Source of the DNA: an uncultured Methanosarcinales archaeon
GTDB lineage: Archaea > Halobacteriota > Methanosarcinia > Methanotrichales > Methanotrichaceae
Assembly (NCBI GenBank): GCA_903871465.1
Contig: CAIQHB010000030.1
Location: forward strand, 1-46,164
Reading direction: 5' to 3'
Length of the DNA: 46,164 bases
Every line of letters begins with the position of its first letter. The stretch's first letter is position 1. The position numbers were made by a program, and so were the translations under genes. This document shows, in pieces, positions 8,143 to 15,624 of this stretch. The notes under the pieces are model-generated. The model did not search any database and was not told where the DNA came from. It saw nothing but the letters and a program-made list of their open reading frames with translations.

Positions 8143-9276
8143 TCAATTTGACATTTGCATGTCTGTTTCGTTGGCTGCTTTTATTGTAATATTATATGAG
8201 AGGTCTTGTCTCAGAGACCTGACATCCACATAGTACTTCCCTTTCTGCAATGTGCGTCCTATATAACTCCAGTATCCATTATAGTCATCATTGCATTCTA
8301 TCTTGCTCTGGTTGAAGTCATAAAGACAGATAGAAGAATCGCCGCTTTCTCCGGAAGTCTCTATTGTCACATTTGTCAATACTGGGACCTCAAATTCATA
8401 GAAGTCCATATTGGACCCGATGATCTTGCCGCTCTTGTTTAGGGCCGCTGATTTATTCAGGATCCCAAGGCTTTGTATCTCCGGCAGTGATAGGTTCAGA
8501 TGCAAGACATAATCGCTGAGATAGTCGGGTGCATTACTTCCGGTGTCCTTCTCCACCCTTAAGAAATACGACCCGGACTTCACGACCATAGACGTGCTTC
8601 CTGTATCGGTAGACACAGGTATATATCGACCATCGCTTTCATTATATTCATAAAGAACCAGATCGATGTAGTCGTAAGTAAGCGAAGGGGTTAAGGCTGA
8701 GATCTCAATCCTGCCCATTTGCCCTCCAGGAACATCGAATTTAAAGAAGTCGACATCGCTTAATGGATCTATCTTTCCTGCGATCATGACTGGCTTCGCG
8801 AGGGTGCCAAGCTTGTTCGATTCGTTTAGGCCGTCATTAGATTCTTTTTCAAAGATGTTTCCCACAAGCAAAGTGTAGCCCAGTGTATCATTCAGCTCCT
8901 GATAATTGCGTATTCCATAAGGATAGGCTTCAATGCGGGCATAATAAGTACCGCGCGTGAGCGTCACGGGAAGGATGAGCTCTCCTGCGTTTATATAGCT
9001 CATATTCTTATCATAAAGAATGATGCCGTAATATATTCCCCTCTCTGCAGCCGCAAGAAAGATCTTCTGAGGCTCTGTCACATTGAATTTGAACCAATTC
9101 ATGTCCCCCGGATGCGCGAAACTTTCTGCATAGGAGAGATTTATTTTTTCCTTTCCAAACTCTCCGAGATCTATCGCTGATGACGGAGTGCTCATATTCT
9201 CTACACTTTGCTGTGCGAATCCTGGCAGAATTATGGCTAACAGCACGATCAGAAATGTCAGGGGTCTTATCATCAT
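8143..9276 (-). CDS. secreted protein with three PPC-like beta domains
   Basis: A 377-aa exported protein. Residues 1-21 are a signal peptide ending in FAQQ. Three beta-sandwich domains of about 110 residues follow (about 35-140, 150-265 and 270-370). Each resembles the bacterial pre-peptidase C-terminal (PPC) domain, with the typical DVDFFKFDVPGGQ and SYFLRVEK type strands. It contains many N-x-S/T sites (NLS, NVT, NMS, NES, NKS), so it may be glycosylated. No anchor or enzyme domain is present; it probably is a cell-surface or matrix protein. GGTGATCT just upstream of the ATG at 9276 could serve as ribosome-binding site. It faces away from the AT-rich gene pair at 9489. Confidence 0.8.
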   Translation of the reverse strand: MMIRPLTFLIVLLAIILPGFAQQSVENMSTPSSAIDLGEFGKEKINLSYAESFAHPGDMNWFKFNVTEPQKIFLAAAERGIYYGIILYDKNMSYINAGELILPVTLTRGTYYARIEAYPYGIRNYQELNDTLGYTLLVGNIFEKESNDGLNESNKLGTLAKPVMIAGKIDPLSDVDFFKFDVPGGQMGRIEISALTPSLTYDYIDLVLYEYNESDGRYIPVSTDTGSTSMVVKSGSYFLRVEKDTGSNAPDYLSDYVLHLNLSLPEIQSLGILNKSAALNKSGKIIGSNMDFYEFEVPVLTNVTIETSGESGDSSICLYDFNQSKIECNDDYNGYWSYIGRTLQKGKYYVDVRSLRQDLSYNITIKAANETDMQMSN

Positions 9277-9462
9277 GATAGATCACCAAGATCTATAATT
9301 ACGTTAGTCTCTTATATACTTTTGCAAAATATCATTATTAATGTGTTCATTCACTATCGCGCTCAATTCGATCACGATATGTTCATCAAATACAATCCTC
9401 ATATATCAAATTTAATCTTTATAAAATCTGATCTCTAAACATATTGGTTGAAGTAAGGAAAA

Positions 9463-9480
9463 AGATTTATACTTATTATA
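9463..9480 (+). promoter_or_regulatory. possible TATA box for the 9489 gene pair
   Basis: AAGATTTATACTTATTATAA lies in a very AT-rich divergent spacer (9277-9488). The TATA-like core at about 9467-9474 would place the transcript start near 9492-9500, close to the first start codons of the next gene. Confidence 0.35.
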
Positions 9481-9488
9481 AGAGATAG

Positions 9489-10379
9489 ATGTTTGATATG
9501 GAAATAGATGGTATGATCGAGAGGAAATGTAATCAGGAGAAACGCTACAAATTCGCCGATATGAATACATTATCTACGCGAAGGCGATCAATGCTTCTCG
9601 TAATTCTATCAATATTGTCATCCATTTCAATACTCGTATCCATTTCGGCTTTGACAAAAGCGGAGGATCTAACGGAGAGCTGGAAAACAGCGGAAAAAGT
9701 TTGGCCGCAACCCGGCGACAAACTAGACGCTTTTGTGGATCATATAAACATGTCTCCATCAAATAAGTACATATTAGATAATTTAAATACCATAAATTTT
9801 TTTGTATATCTTAAAGAGGGGGTGAAGAATCCTAAAATCAAATTGAAATCCTTTTATCCGATAACCAAAGAAGCTTTCTCCGTAGATGAAGACCCAACGT
9901 ATCCGAAAGTAAAAGAAGGGCAGCAATTTGCACTTTTTAAATTTCCCATATTCGAAACAAATACAGAATTCCCACCTCTTGGATTAATGAGTCATGAGTT
10001 AATTATAAATGATGATGATGAAATCGATTTTAATGGACCTGATATAGAGGTCAATTATAAACTCAGCAACCCAGATTTAGACGCGCCGTTCCGTGATAAT
10101 GAGACCTGCAGTAAGAGCGGTGATGTTACTAATTTTAAGGTAGATGCTCGCGCAACCCAACCTATTAAATTTAAATTATCCATTATAAAGAATAAAAAAG
10201 AATCAATAGTTGAAGCACATGAATATATCAAAAACAGTTCGCGCGAATATATTACTCTAGATTGGACAGATTTACAAAAAGATTGGGATTTATCCGGAAA
10301 ATACGGCTGTGATTGCAGATGCGATTGTTGCAGTATATATCCTAGACCGTATCCGTATTATCCAGATGTGGTCGTTTAA
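9489..10379 (+). CDS. exported or membrane-anchored hypothetical protein, Cys-rich C-terminus
   Basis: Up to 296 aa, family not recognised. A basic stretch (RRR) and a hydrophobic segment MLLVILSILSSISILVSISA lie at about residues 35-54, acting as signal or anchor. If translation begins at the ATG at 9561 this becomes an ordinary signal peptide; ATGs at 9489, 9498 and 9513 are also possible, and no ribosome-binding site decides. The body is acidic and beta-rich. The C-terminus has the cluster CDCRCDCC followed by a Tyr/Pro-rich end, possibly metal-binding or cross-linked. It ends 1 base before the next gene, so the two form an operon. Both are far more AT-rich than their neighbours, which hints at transfer. 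Confidence 0.68.
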   Translation: MFDMEIDGMIERKCNQEKRYKFADMNTLSTRRRSMLLVILSILSSISILVSISALTKAEDLTESWKTAEKVWPQPGDKLDAFVDHINMSPSNKYILDNLNTINFFVYLKEGVKNPKIKLKSFYPITKEAFSVDEDPTYPKVKEGQQFALFKFPIFETNTEFPPLGLMSHELIINDDDEIDFNGPDIEVNYKLSNPDLDAPFRDNETCSKSGDVTNFKVDARATQPIKFKLSIIKNKKESIVEAHEYIKNSSREYITLDWTDLQKDWDLSGKYGCDCRCDCCSIYPRPYPYYPDVVV

Positions 10380-10380
10380 A

Positions 10381-12525
10381 ATGCACCATATTAATTTCCT
10401 TTTGACTATTTTTTTAATTAGCATTGTGGCTAATGGGCAGAATAGTAGCGATGATGTACCTACTTTTCAATTCAGAGGTTTGTCAACTCCAGAGAATTCA
10501 GGTTCAGGAACTTCTGCAGAGTACAGAGGTTTGTCAACTCCAGAGAATTTAGGATCAGGAACTCATGCAGAATACAGAGGTTTGTCAACTCCAGAGAATT
10601 CAGGTTCAGGAACTTCTGCAGAGTACAGAGGTTTGTCAACTCCAGAGAATTCAGAATCGAAAACTCCTGCAGAGTACAGAGGTTTGTCAACTCCAGAGAA
10701 TTCAGGTTCAGGAACTTCTGCAGAGTACAGAGCGTCTGCTCCTGGCGAACCCAGAGTCACCTCCTACACACCCGTAGGATATGCTCCCGCGACAGGAGGA
10801 CCATTAATAATAAAGAAAGTCGCCCATGCCGTAGAGACCGGAAAAGGATTTGGAAATCGCTTGAGGGTGGACGTTGAGATAACATCCGAAAAAAAAAATA
10901 TGAACGATGATGCAATCAATGATATTGATATATATGAGCTTGCAGACGAATCACTCAATATAGTTCCTCCTGATGATGATCTCTATAAGATACAAGGCAT
11001 AGATCACCCAGAGGGATCTGCTGAATTGCCTCCGGGAGAAGTCCCTCATAACCTTAGCGAGATGCTCCTGATAAACTGCAAGAAATCGAGCTCATTAGAT
11101 GAGATAGGCCCGGTAAAGCTTGCTCTATTGCGGGATGATCCCTTGTGCGCAGGCAGTTCTGATGTTTATAAAAAAATTTATATAATTCCAAGTCTGGCGA
11201 ACAATGTCAAATATGATCCTCCTATAGTCATCGAATATCCTATATTTTATTGGGATAAGATTAAAAAATTCGATGCAGATGATAAAGAGAACGAAAAGAA
11301 TCTTAATAAGCTTTCTAGATATCTCAAAGATAATTTCGGCATTGGATGGTTGGATTCTCAAAACGTGAGTATCAGTTACCCTCGAGAAGCCTTTACCATT
11401 ACAAATCGAAGAGAAAACAGCGAATCGGTGCAATTCCGGATTTCAACGTGGCTTTCTAGATATCTTAAAGATAATTTCGGCATTGACTGGTTGGTTCCTC
11501 AAGACGTGGATTTCAAGTACCCTATTTACGATAATGGTAGGAAGGAATCCATTAAGATTACAAATAAGAAGAGAGCCAACGAATCGATACAGTTCACAAT
11601 CTATGATGCGGGTAAAAAAGAAGGAATGGCACTCATGGCTGTCCGCGGAGGAACAACAAATACAACATATTATCTGAAGTTCAATACATCTGCGAAAGGA
11701 GACATCTGGCAGGTATCAGATTGGAATGGTATTATGCGATTCCATGTAGAAAGCATTCGAAGCAGAGATAGGCTATTCTACTGGTACTATGTACGTCCGA
11801 AGAAGAGCGGTGATTTTGAGACAGAATCAATAATAAGGATAAATGATGAAGATTATAAGGGATGGCCTGATATAATCTATCCAACTAATATAGTAGTTGC
11901 CAATCCTGATTTTAGATTTGAAGTTACACCTGTTCTTGGGAATTCCATAGTATTCGTTGACAATCCTCAATATCAGAGATGGTTGAGTAGGATTTCACCA
12001 TCGTGGAATAGATCTAACATAAAATACCTCATAACCTATACAGGAACGGCTTCCTCGACATATTTAAAGGAAATAGAAGTCAAGTTGGATCCGTCGCCTG
12101 TAGACTGCCATTGTTTCGATAAAGACAGTATGTTTGAGAATTTAAATACTTCGAAGGATTTTAGTGGAGATAAAAAAACAATTTCCCTGGAGAAGCAAAT
12201 GAGCTATAATAATACGGGAACTTATCAGATACCTGTATTATGGATTGAAGGAAGCCCCAATATATTTAAGGATACGGTGACGGTCCTTGACCCAATAACA
12301 TGGTTTTACGAACGAATCAACAATTACTACTCGATTATAGTAGGTTTCTTGACAATCCTGTATGGCAGAGAGTTGATAGCACGCTTTAAAGACTTGATAA
12401 CATTCTTCATATCAATTCCTAGAAGAACCAAGCGTTTCGTTATACGCATTATCAGTTGGATTAAGGTTACAGAAACCAAAGCAGAAATGGATGAGGCTTC
12501 CCAGCTACCGTGGGTTGAGGAGTAA
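10381..12525 (+). CDS. repeat-containing surface protein with C-terminal membrane anchor
   Basis: About 714 aa, family not recognised. The ATG at 10381 gives a clean signal peptide (MHHINFLLTIFLISIVANGQ). Residues about 32-116 are five 17-aa repeats (RGLSTPENSGSGTSAEY and variants), probably a flexible, hydroxyl-rich stalk. A second duplication, 47 aa long, starts with LSRYLKDNFGI and occurs twice at about 311-405. Near the C-terminus a hydrophobic segment (YYSIIVGFLTILYG) is followed by a basic cytoplasmic tail, so the protein is probably anchored with its bulk outside. It lies 1 base downstream of the preceding exported protein and shares its AT-rich composition. The pair may form one surface structure; this is inference. 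Confidence 0.75.
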   Translation: MHHINFLLTIFLISIVANGQNSSDDVPTFQFRGLSTPENSGSGTSAEYRGLSTPENLGSGTHAEYRGLSTPENSGSGTSAEYRGLSTPENSESKTPAEYRGLSTPENSGSGTSAEYRASAPGEPRVTSYTPVGYAPATGGPLIIKKVAHAVETGKGFGNRLRVDVEITSEKKNMNDDAINDIDIYELADESLNIVPPDDDLYKIQGIDHPEGSAELPPGEVPHNLSEMLLINCKKSSSLDEIGPVKLALLRDDPLCAGSSDVYKKIYIIPSLANNVKYDPPIVIEYPIFYWDKIKKFDADDKENEKNLNKLSRYLKDNFGIGWLDSQNVSISYPREAFTITNRRENSESVQFRISTWLSRYLKDNFGIDWLVPQDVDFKYPIYDNGRKESIKITNKKRANESIQFTIYDAGKKEGMALMAVRGGTTNTTYYLKFNTSAKGDIWQVSDWNGIMRFHVESIRSRDRLFYWYYVRPKKSGDFETESIIRINDEDYKGWPDIIYPTNIVVANPDFRFEVTPVLGNSIVFVDNPQYQRWLSRISPSWNRSNIKYLITYTGTASSTYLKEIEVKLDPSPVDCHCFDKDSMFENLNTSKDFSGDKKTISLEKQMSYNNTGTYQIPVLWIEGSPNIFKDTVTVLDPITWFYERINNYYSIIVGFLTILYGRELIARFKDLITFFISIPRRTKRFVIRIISWIKVTETKAEMDEASQLPWVEE
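10474..10728 (+). repeat. five tandem 51-bp repeats coding a 17-aa unit
   Basis: Five exact-length 51-bp units, first bases AGAGGTTTGTCAACTCCAGA, start at 10474, 10525, 10576, 10627 and 10678. Units 1, 3 and 5 are nearly or fully identical; units 2 and 4 vary. The length keeps the reading frame, so copy number can change without breaking the gene. Confidence 0.95.
11311..11592 (+). repeat. in-frame 141-bp duplication inside the surface protein gene
   Basis: CTTTCTAGATATCT at 11311 recurs at 11452, 141 bp later. The two copies code for the 47-aa units beginning LSRYLKDNFGIGWL and LSRYLKDNFGIDWL. The first third is almost identical while the rest has diverged. Confidence 0.85.
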
Positions 12526-12644
12526 TTTTCGTAGAGAGTACGCCTTTCGTGCTTTTTCTGCCCAGATCTTTGCGTTCGACGTTTTCGAGTCGATCCAGGA
12601 TAGATAGGAACGAATTATTCACCAGTATCATTCGGATCTTTCAC

Positions 12645-13084
12645 TCACTCGAAAATCACAACCTCCACGGTATCTACTTCCTCGCCCCCCAGCACCTCCC
12701 GCACAAATTACAGAGCCCTCCGCTCGGGACATAGAGCTAAGGAATTCCTGCGCCTAAGATCATGACGGGCTCGGCCTCGATCTCCCAGGAGAACGTCTTG
12801 AAGCTCTCTGGTGACATGAATAATTGCCACAAATATAGCGCTTCCCGCCGCTTGTTCGTGCTAGCATTGGCGCAAATTCCAGGGCGGCCAGAGAGACATG
12901 CCCGAGCCATTCTGGAGGTCGTCCCCCGGCACAATATTATTCGAGGCTCGAGAGAGCGAATGCCCCGAGCCAAGATGTGGTCGGATACGGTAATGGCTCC
13001 TGCCCCAATCTTTCCTTGCATCTGACCTCCTGCAGGCAGGAATATCTCTGAGCGAATATTTGATTCTCTTATAAGACAATGCAA
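12645..13084 (-). pseudogene. decayed copy of the 3' part of moeA
   Basis: Read on the minus strand, the end of this segment spells VDTVEVVIFE and a stop, like the VEVVLFE end of the intact MoeA at 14340. About 90 bases further upstream, EAEPVMILGAGI matches EAEPIMISGAGI. The DNA also matches (AAGATCATGACGGGCTCGGC against GAGATCATGATGGGCTCGGC). The frame is broken between these matches, and farther upstream only weak traces of MoeA remain (ALYLWQL, ACLSGRPG). It is therefore a partial, frameshifted duplicate and not a working gene. The right boundary is uncertain; the stretch 12526-12644 holds nothing recognisable. Confidence 0.7.
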
Positions 13085-13148
13085 CTTACCGGATAAAATC
13101 AGTTAATCCCAAAATTTATTATACTTATCAATTTTGGCACCAAAAGCT

Positions 13149-13163
13149 TTTTATTTAAAAATA
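13149..13163 (+). promoter_or_regulatory. possible TATA box for the Lys-rich small protein
   Basis: TTTTTATTTAAAAATA is an AT-rich core about 45-59 bases before the ATG at 13208, giving a predicted transcript start near 13180 and a leader of about 25 bases that carries the GGAG ribosome-binding site. Confidence 0.35.
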
Positions 13164-13207
13164 TCGTTCTAGGAGGATCACAGAATAAGTTCAAATGGAG
13201 AATTTAA

Positions 13208-13354
13208 ATGCAGAATAAAAAGGAAAAGAGAGTAAAGGGTGCTGTAGGGAAGACAGTAGCCTCTGGAAGCGCAGATGCAAAGAAAGGAGCAGCGGATGAT
13301 GGGAAGAAGGGAGCAGAGGGAAAGACTGAGACCAAGAAAGGGTGGAAAAAGTAG
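13208..13354 (+). CDS. 48-aa Lys/Gly/Ala-rich basic protein
   Basis: A very short gene encoding 48 residues, starting MQNKKEKRVKGAVGKTVA and ending in KKGWKK. About a third of the residues are Lys or Arg, the rest mostly Gly, Ala, Asp and Glu. GGAG at 13197-13200 stands 7 bases before the ATG, and a TATA-like run precedes it, so expression is plausible. The composition is like histone-H1-type tails or other disordered nucleic-acid-binding peptides; no domain is recognised. No gene follows in the same direction until 13792. Conservation of the codons in relatives would settle whether it is real. Confidence 0.55.
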   Translation: MQNKKEKRVKGAVGKTVASGSADAKKGAADDGKKGAEGKTETKKGWKK

Positions 13355-13451
13355 GGAATAACAGCGCTCATGCAATAAACTAGCAGTCTCAAGATAGTTC
13401 AGGCAAGGATTCAAAAGGCGGTCTCATGGGTGAGCGACTATCGACCGCTGA

Positions 13452-13601
13452 CTATTGACTCGATGAGTCTTCTTGTGATAGTTGCCTGTTAGCTATTGAT
13501 TCTTGAGATTTTCTTTCAATGGTCATACTCAAAATTGCTTCCTTCTTCCTCATGAAAGAGGTTTCGTCCTCAGTATGGACCTCCTCGAATGCCCTGCTCA
13601 T
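13452..13601 (-). CDS. possible 49-aa small protein, second of an ATGA-overlapping pair
   Basis: A minus-strand reading frame of 49 residues, beginning MSRAFEEVHTEDETSFMRKK and ending SQEDSSSQ. It is hydrophilic and charged with no membrane segment. Its ATG overlaps the stop of the upstream small frame as ATGA, the usual sign of coupled translation. No family is recognised. The pair could be a small two-gene unit such as a toxin-antitoxin, or a frameshifted remnant of one gene; the sequence does not decide. An opposite-strand frame of 91 aa over the same DNA looks like a shadow. Confidence 0.3.
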   Translation of the reverse strand: MSRAFEEVHTEDETSFMRKKEAILSMTIERKSQESIANRQLSQEDSSSQ

Positions 13602-13753
13602 CGCTGGATATTTTTACCGACAAGTTCTAAGATCTCTTTTGCATCATCGTTTTTGGTTTTTGAATTACGGAACCTAATTGTGCGTGAGTCTGCCGGCCTG
13701 AAGATGTGGGGTGCCTTCAACTGTATGAATCGAGCGATTTTTATAGCATTCAT
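13598..13753 (-). CDS. possible 51-aa small protein, first of an ATGA-overlapping pair
   Basis: A minus-strand frame of 51 residues, beginning MNAIKIARFIQLKAPHIFRP and ending with the helix-like KEILELVGKNIQR. The protein is basic and has ordinary amino acid composition. An in-frame TAG lies shortly upstream, so the ATG at 13753 is the only start. No clear ribosome-binding site is present; it would be leaderless. It overlaps the following small frame by ATGA. Function is not recognised. Confidence 0.35.
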   Translation of the reverse strand: MNAIKIARFIQLKAPHIFRPADSRTIRFRNSKTKNDDAKEILELVGKNIQR

Positions 13754-13791
13754 GATCGTCGACTACATGAAATCATGAGGATGAATGTGTA

Positions 13792-14328
13792 ATGATTCCT
13801 GAATCTGAGATCCGCCAGGCCACCATTGGGGACGCAGCAGAAATCCTGGCCTTGCAGAAGCTGGCATACCAGAGCGAGGCCCAGATTTATGGAGATTGGA
13901 CGCTTCCACCGCTGCTTCAGACCCTAGAAGAGGTCTTGGAACAGTTCAGAGACCATGTTTTCCTTAAAGCCGTCATCTGCGGCTCGATAATAGGTTCAGT
14001 GAGAACCTGCTTGTCAGCCTCTACTTGTCATATAGGCAGGCTGATAGTGCATCCGAATTGGCGGAACCTGGGGATAGGCACTCGCCTGCTGCTGGAGGCG
14101 GAGAGGATGCACTCGGATGCGAGCAGGTTTGAGCTCTTCACAGGATCGCGAAGCTTGGGAAATCTCCGTCATTATCGCAGATTGGGATATGTGGAGTTCA
14201 GGCGAGAGTCATTGAGTAACCAGGTTGTGCTGGTATACCTGGAGAAAAGAGTATTGTCAGCTCCATTGGCAGCACCTGTTGGCAAAAGGAATGGGGGAGA
14301 AAAATCTTCCGGCCCTTTGATGCCATAG
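13792..14328 (+). CDS. GNAT-family N-acetyltransferase
   Basis: A 178-aa acetyl-CoA-dependent acyltransferase. The N-terminus IRQATIGDAAEILALQKLAY is the typical GNAT first strand and helix. Motif A is IGRLIVHPNWRNLGIGTRLL, with the acetyl-CoA pyrophosphate loop (R-N-L-G-I-G) at about 100-105. The final strand is NLRHYRRLGYVEFRRE. The substrate (a small molecule, peptide or protein N-terminus) cannot be told. A Ser/Gly/Lys-rich tail of about 25 residues follows the domain. It converges with moeA, only 11 bases separating the two stops. Confidence 0.88.
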   Translation: MIPESEIRQATIGDAAEILALQKLAYQSEAQIYGDWTLPPLLQTLEEVLEQFRDHVFLKAVICGSIIGSVRTCLSASTCHIGRLIVHPNWRNLGIGTRLLLEAERMHSDASRFELFTGSRSLGNLRHYRRLGYVEFRRESLSNQVVLVYLEKRVLSAPLAAPVGKRNGGEKSSGPLMP

Positions 14329-14339
14329 GTCAACGCTCA

Positions 14340-15491
14340 TCACTCGAAGAGGACAACCTCCACCGTCTCGCCCGCCTCGAATCCCTCCAGTTCCTCGGGC
14401 ACAATCACGAAGCCGTCTGCTCTTGTCACTGAGCTCAGGATTCCCGCGCCCGAGATCATGATGGGCTCGGCCTCGCCGTCCTTGAGCGCCACCCGGACCA
14501 GGCTGAGATAGCCAGCCTTGGAAGGAATCTTGCGGGCGAGCTTTGCCGGGACTCTTGGCAGACTGTCGTCCAGGTGAGCCATCTTCTTCAAGGCCGGCCT
14601 GACGAACAGATAAAGATCAGAGAGCGCAGCTACGGGATAGCCTGGCAGGCAGACAACCGGCCTCCCGGCCACAGCTCCGAAGGCCGTGGGCTTGCCCGGC
14701 TGAAGTCGCACTCCGTGCACGTACAGCTCTCCAATCTCGGCTAAAACGCGGGGCGCGTAGTCCTTCTCTCCCACAGACGTCCCGCCGATGATTATGATCA
14801 TGTCGGCATCCGGATTGGCCAGAATAGCTTCGCGAATCAGCCCTTCATCGTCCGGCACGATCTTCGTCTTTCGGGCATTTGCACCCCACTTCTCCGCATA
14901 GAGCCGGGCCATGAGACCGTTGATTTCATAGGCCTCACCCGGCTTGAGGGGGCGTGCCCCAATATCCACCAGCTCTCCTCCTGTGGGGATTATGACGACA
15001 TTGGGCCTGGCATATACCTCCACCCGGGAAATTTCAAGCGCCGACAGCATGGCGAGATCCGGAGGCCGCAGCCTGTGGCCCTGCCTGAAGATCACATCTC
15101 CCGGAAGGACGTCTTCGCCGTTGCGGGATACATTCTTGTAGGCATGAGCCTCGGCCGTGATCTCCAACACATCGCCGCGCAGTTGTGCATCCTCCAGCAT
15201 CACTACGGCATCATAGGCTTTTGGGACCTCCATTCCCGTGCGGAGAGGTAGGAAGTTATCCAGAAAATTGGGCGCAGAGGGCCTCGCACCCTTTGTATCC
15301 CGGGATCGAACGGCAAAGCCGTCCATTGCGGCCCGGTCGAAGCCTGGCAGGCTCACAGGGGAAGTGATATCAAACGAGGTCACCCGATCTGCCGCCTCTG
15401 CTGTATCCAATTTCTCGGTGCGAGACAACGGCCGGCACCGGTCGAGCAGAATTGCTAATGCGTCTCTCGCGCCTGAAAAGCGTTTAAACAT
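14340..15491 (-). CDS. moeA: molybdopterin molybdenumtransferase MoeA
   Basis: A 383-aa MoeA-family enzyme that inserts molybdate or tungstate into adenylylated molybdopterin, the cofactor of formylmethanofuran dehydrogenase in methanogens. Visible signatures are PGFDRAAMDGFAVRSRD near 50-65, NGEDVLPGDVI, the MoCF-binding domain PTGGELVDIG, IIIIGGTSVGEKDYAP, and QPGKPTAFGAVAGRPVVCLPGYPVA (split here: LQPGKPTAFG, then CLPGYPVA). A C-terminal beta domain ends in VEVVLFE. Length is a little short of the usual 400. A decayed copy of its 3' end lies 1.7 kb to the left. It is divergently arranged with ppsA across a TATA-rich spacer. Confidence 0.93.
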   Translation of the reverse strand: MFKRFSGARDALAILLDRCRPLSRTEKLDTAEAADRVTSFDITSPVSLPGFDRAAMDGFAVRSRDTKGARPSAPNFLDNFLPLRTGMEVPKAYDAVVMLEDAQLRGDVLEITAEAHAYKNVSRNGEDVLPGDVIFRQGHRLRPPDLAMLSALEISRVEVYARPNVVIIPTGGELVDIGARPLKPGEAYEINGLMARLYAEKWGANARKTKIVPDDEGLIREAILANPDADMIIIIGGTSVGEKDYAPRVLAEIGELYVHGVRLQPGKPTAFGAVAGRPVVCLPGYPVAALSDLYLFVRPALKKMAHLDDSLPRVPAKLARKIPSKAGYLSLVRVALKDGEAEPIMISGAGILSSVTRADGFVIVPEELEGFEAGETVEVVLFE

Positions 15492-15518
15492 GGCAAGAAG
15501 GTATGGTGCCGCTTAGGG

Positions 15519-15552
15519 ATATATGCTTTTGTATATATTCTATATATCGTGT
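15519..15552. promoter_or_regulatory. divergent TATA-rich promoter region, moeA / ppsA
   Basis: The 133-base spacer between the moeA and ppsA starts contains ATATAT at 15519-15524 and TATATATTCTATATAT at about 15532-15547. These can serve as TATA boxes in both directions: about 28-55 bases from the moeA ATG and 80-100 bases from the ppsA ATG. Confidence 0.4.
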
Positions 15553-15624
15553 GAAAGCTTCATATAATGTTATGAGGGAGGATTGGGCAGATACAGAGAC
15601 TTACAAGCTAAGGTGGATGATTTG

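Noticed and set aside
10472-10777. Frames on both strands over the 51-bp repeats
   Set aside because: Repetitive shadows of the RGLSTPEN repeat in the real surface-protein gene.
12737-13084. Minus-strand frame of 115 aa taken as an intact gene
   Set aside because: Only its C-terminal part matches MoeA, in a frame broken before the MoeA stop; treated as pseudogene.
13503-13778. Plus-strand frame of 91 aa
   Set aside because: No ribosome-binding site and odd composition; the opposite strand has better small frames.
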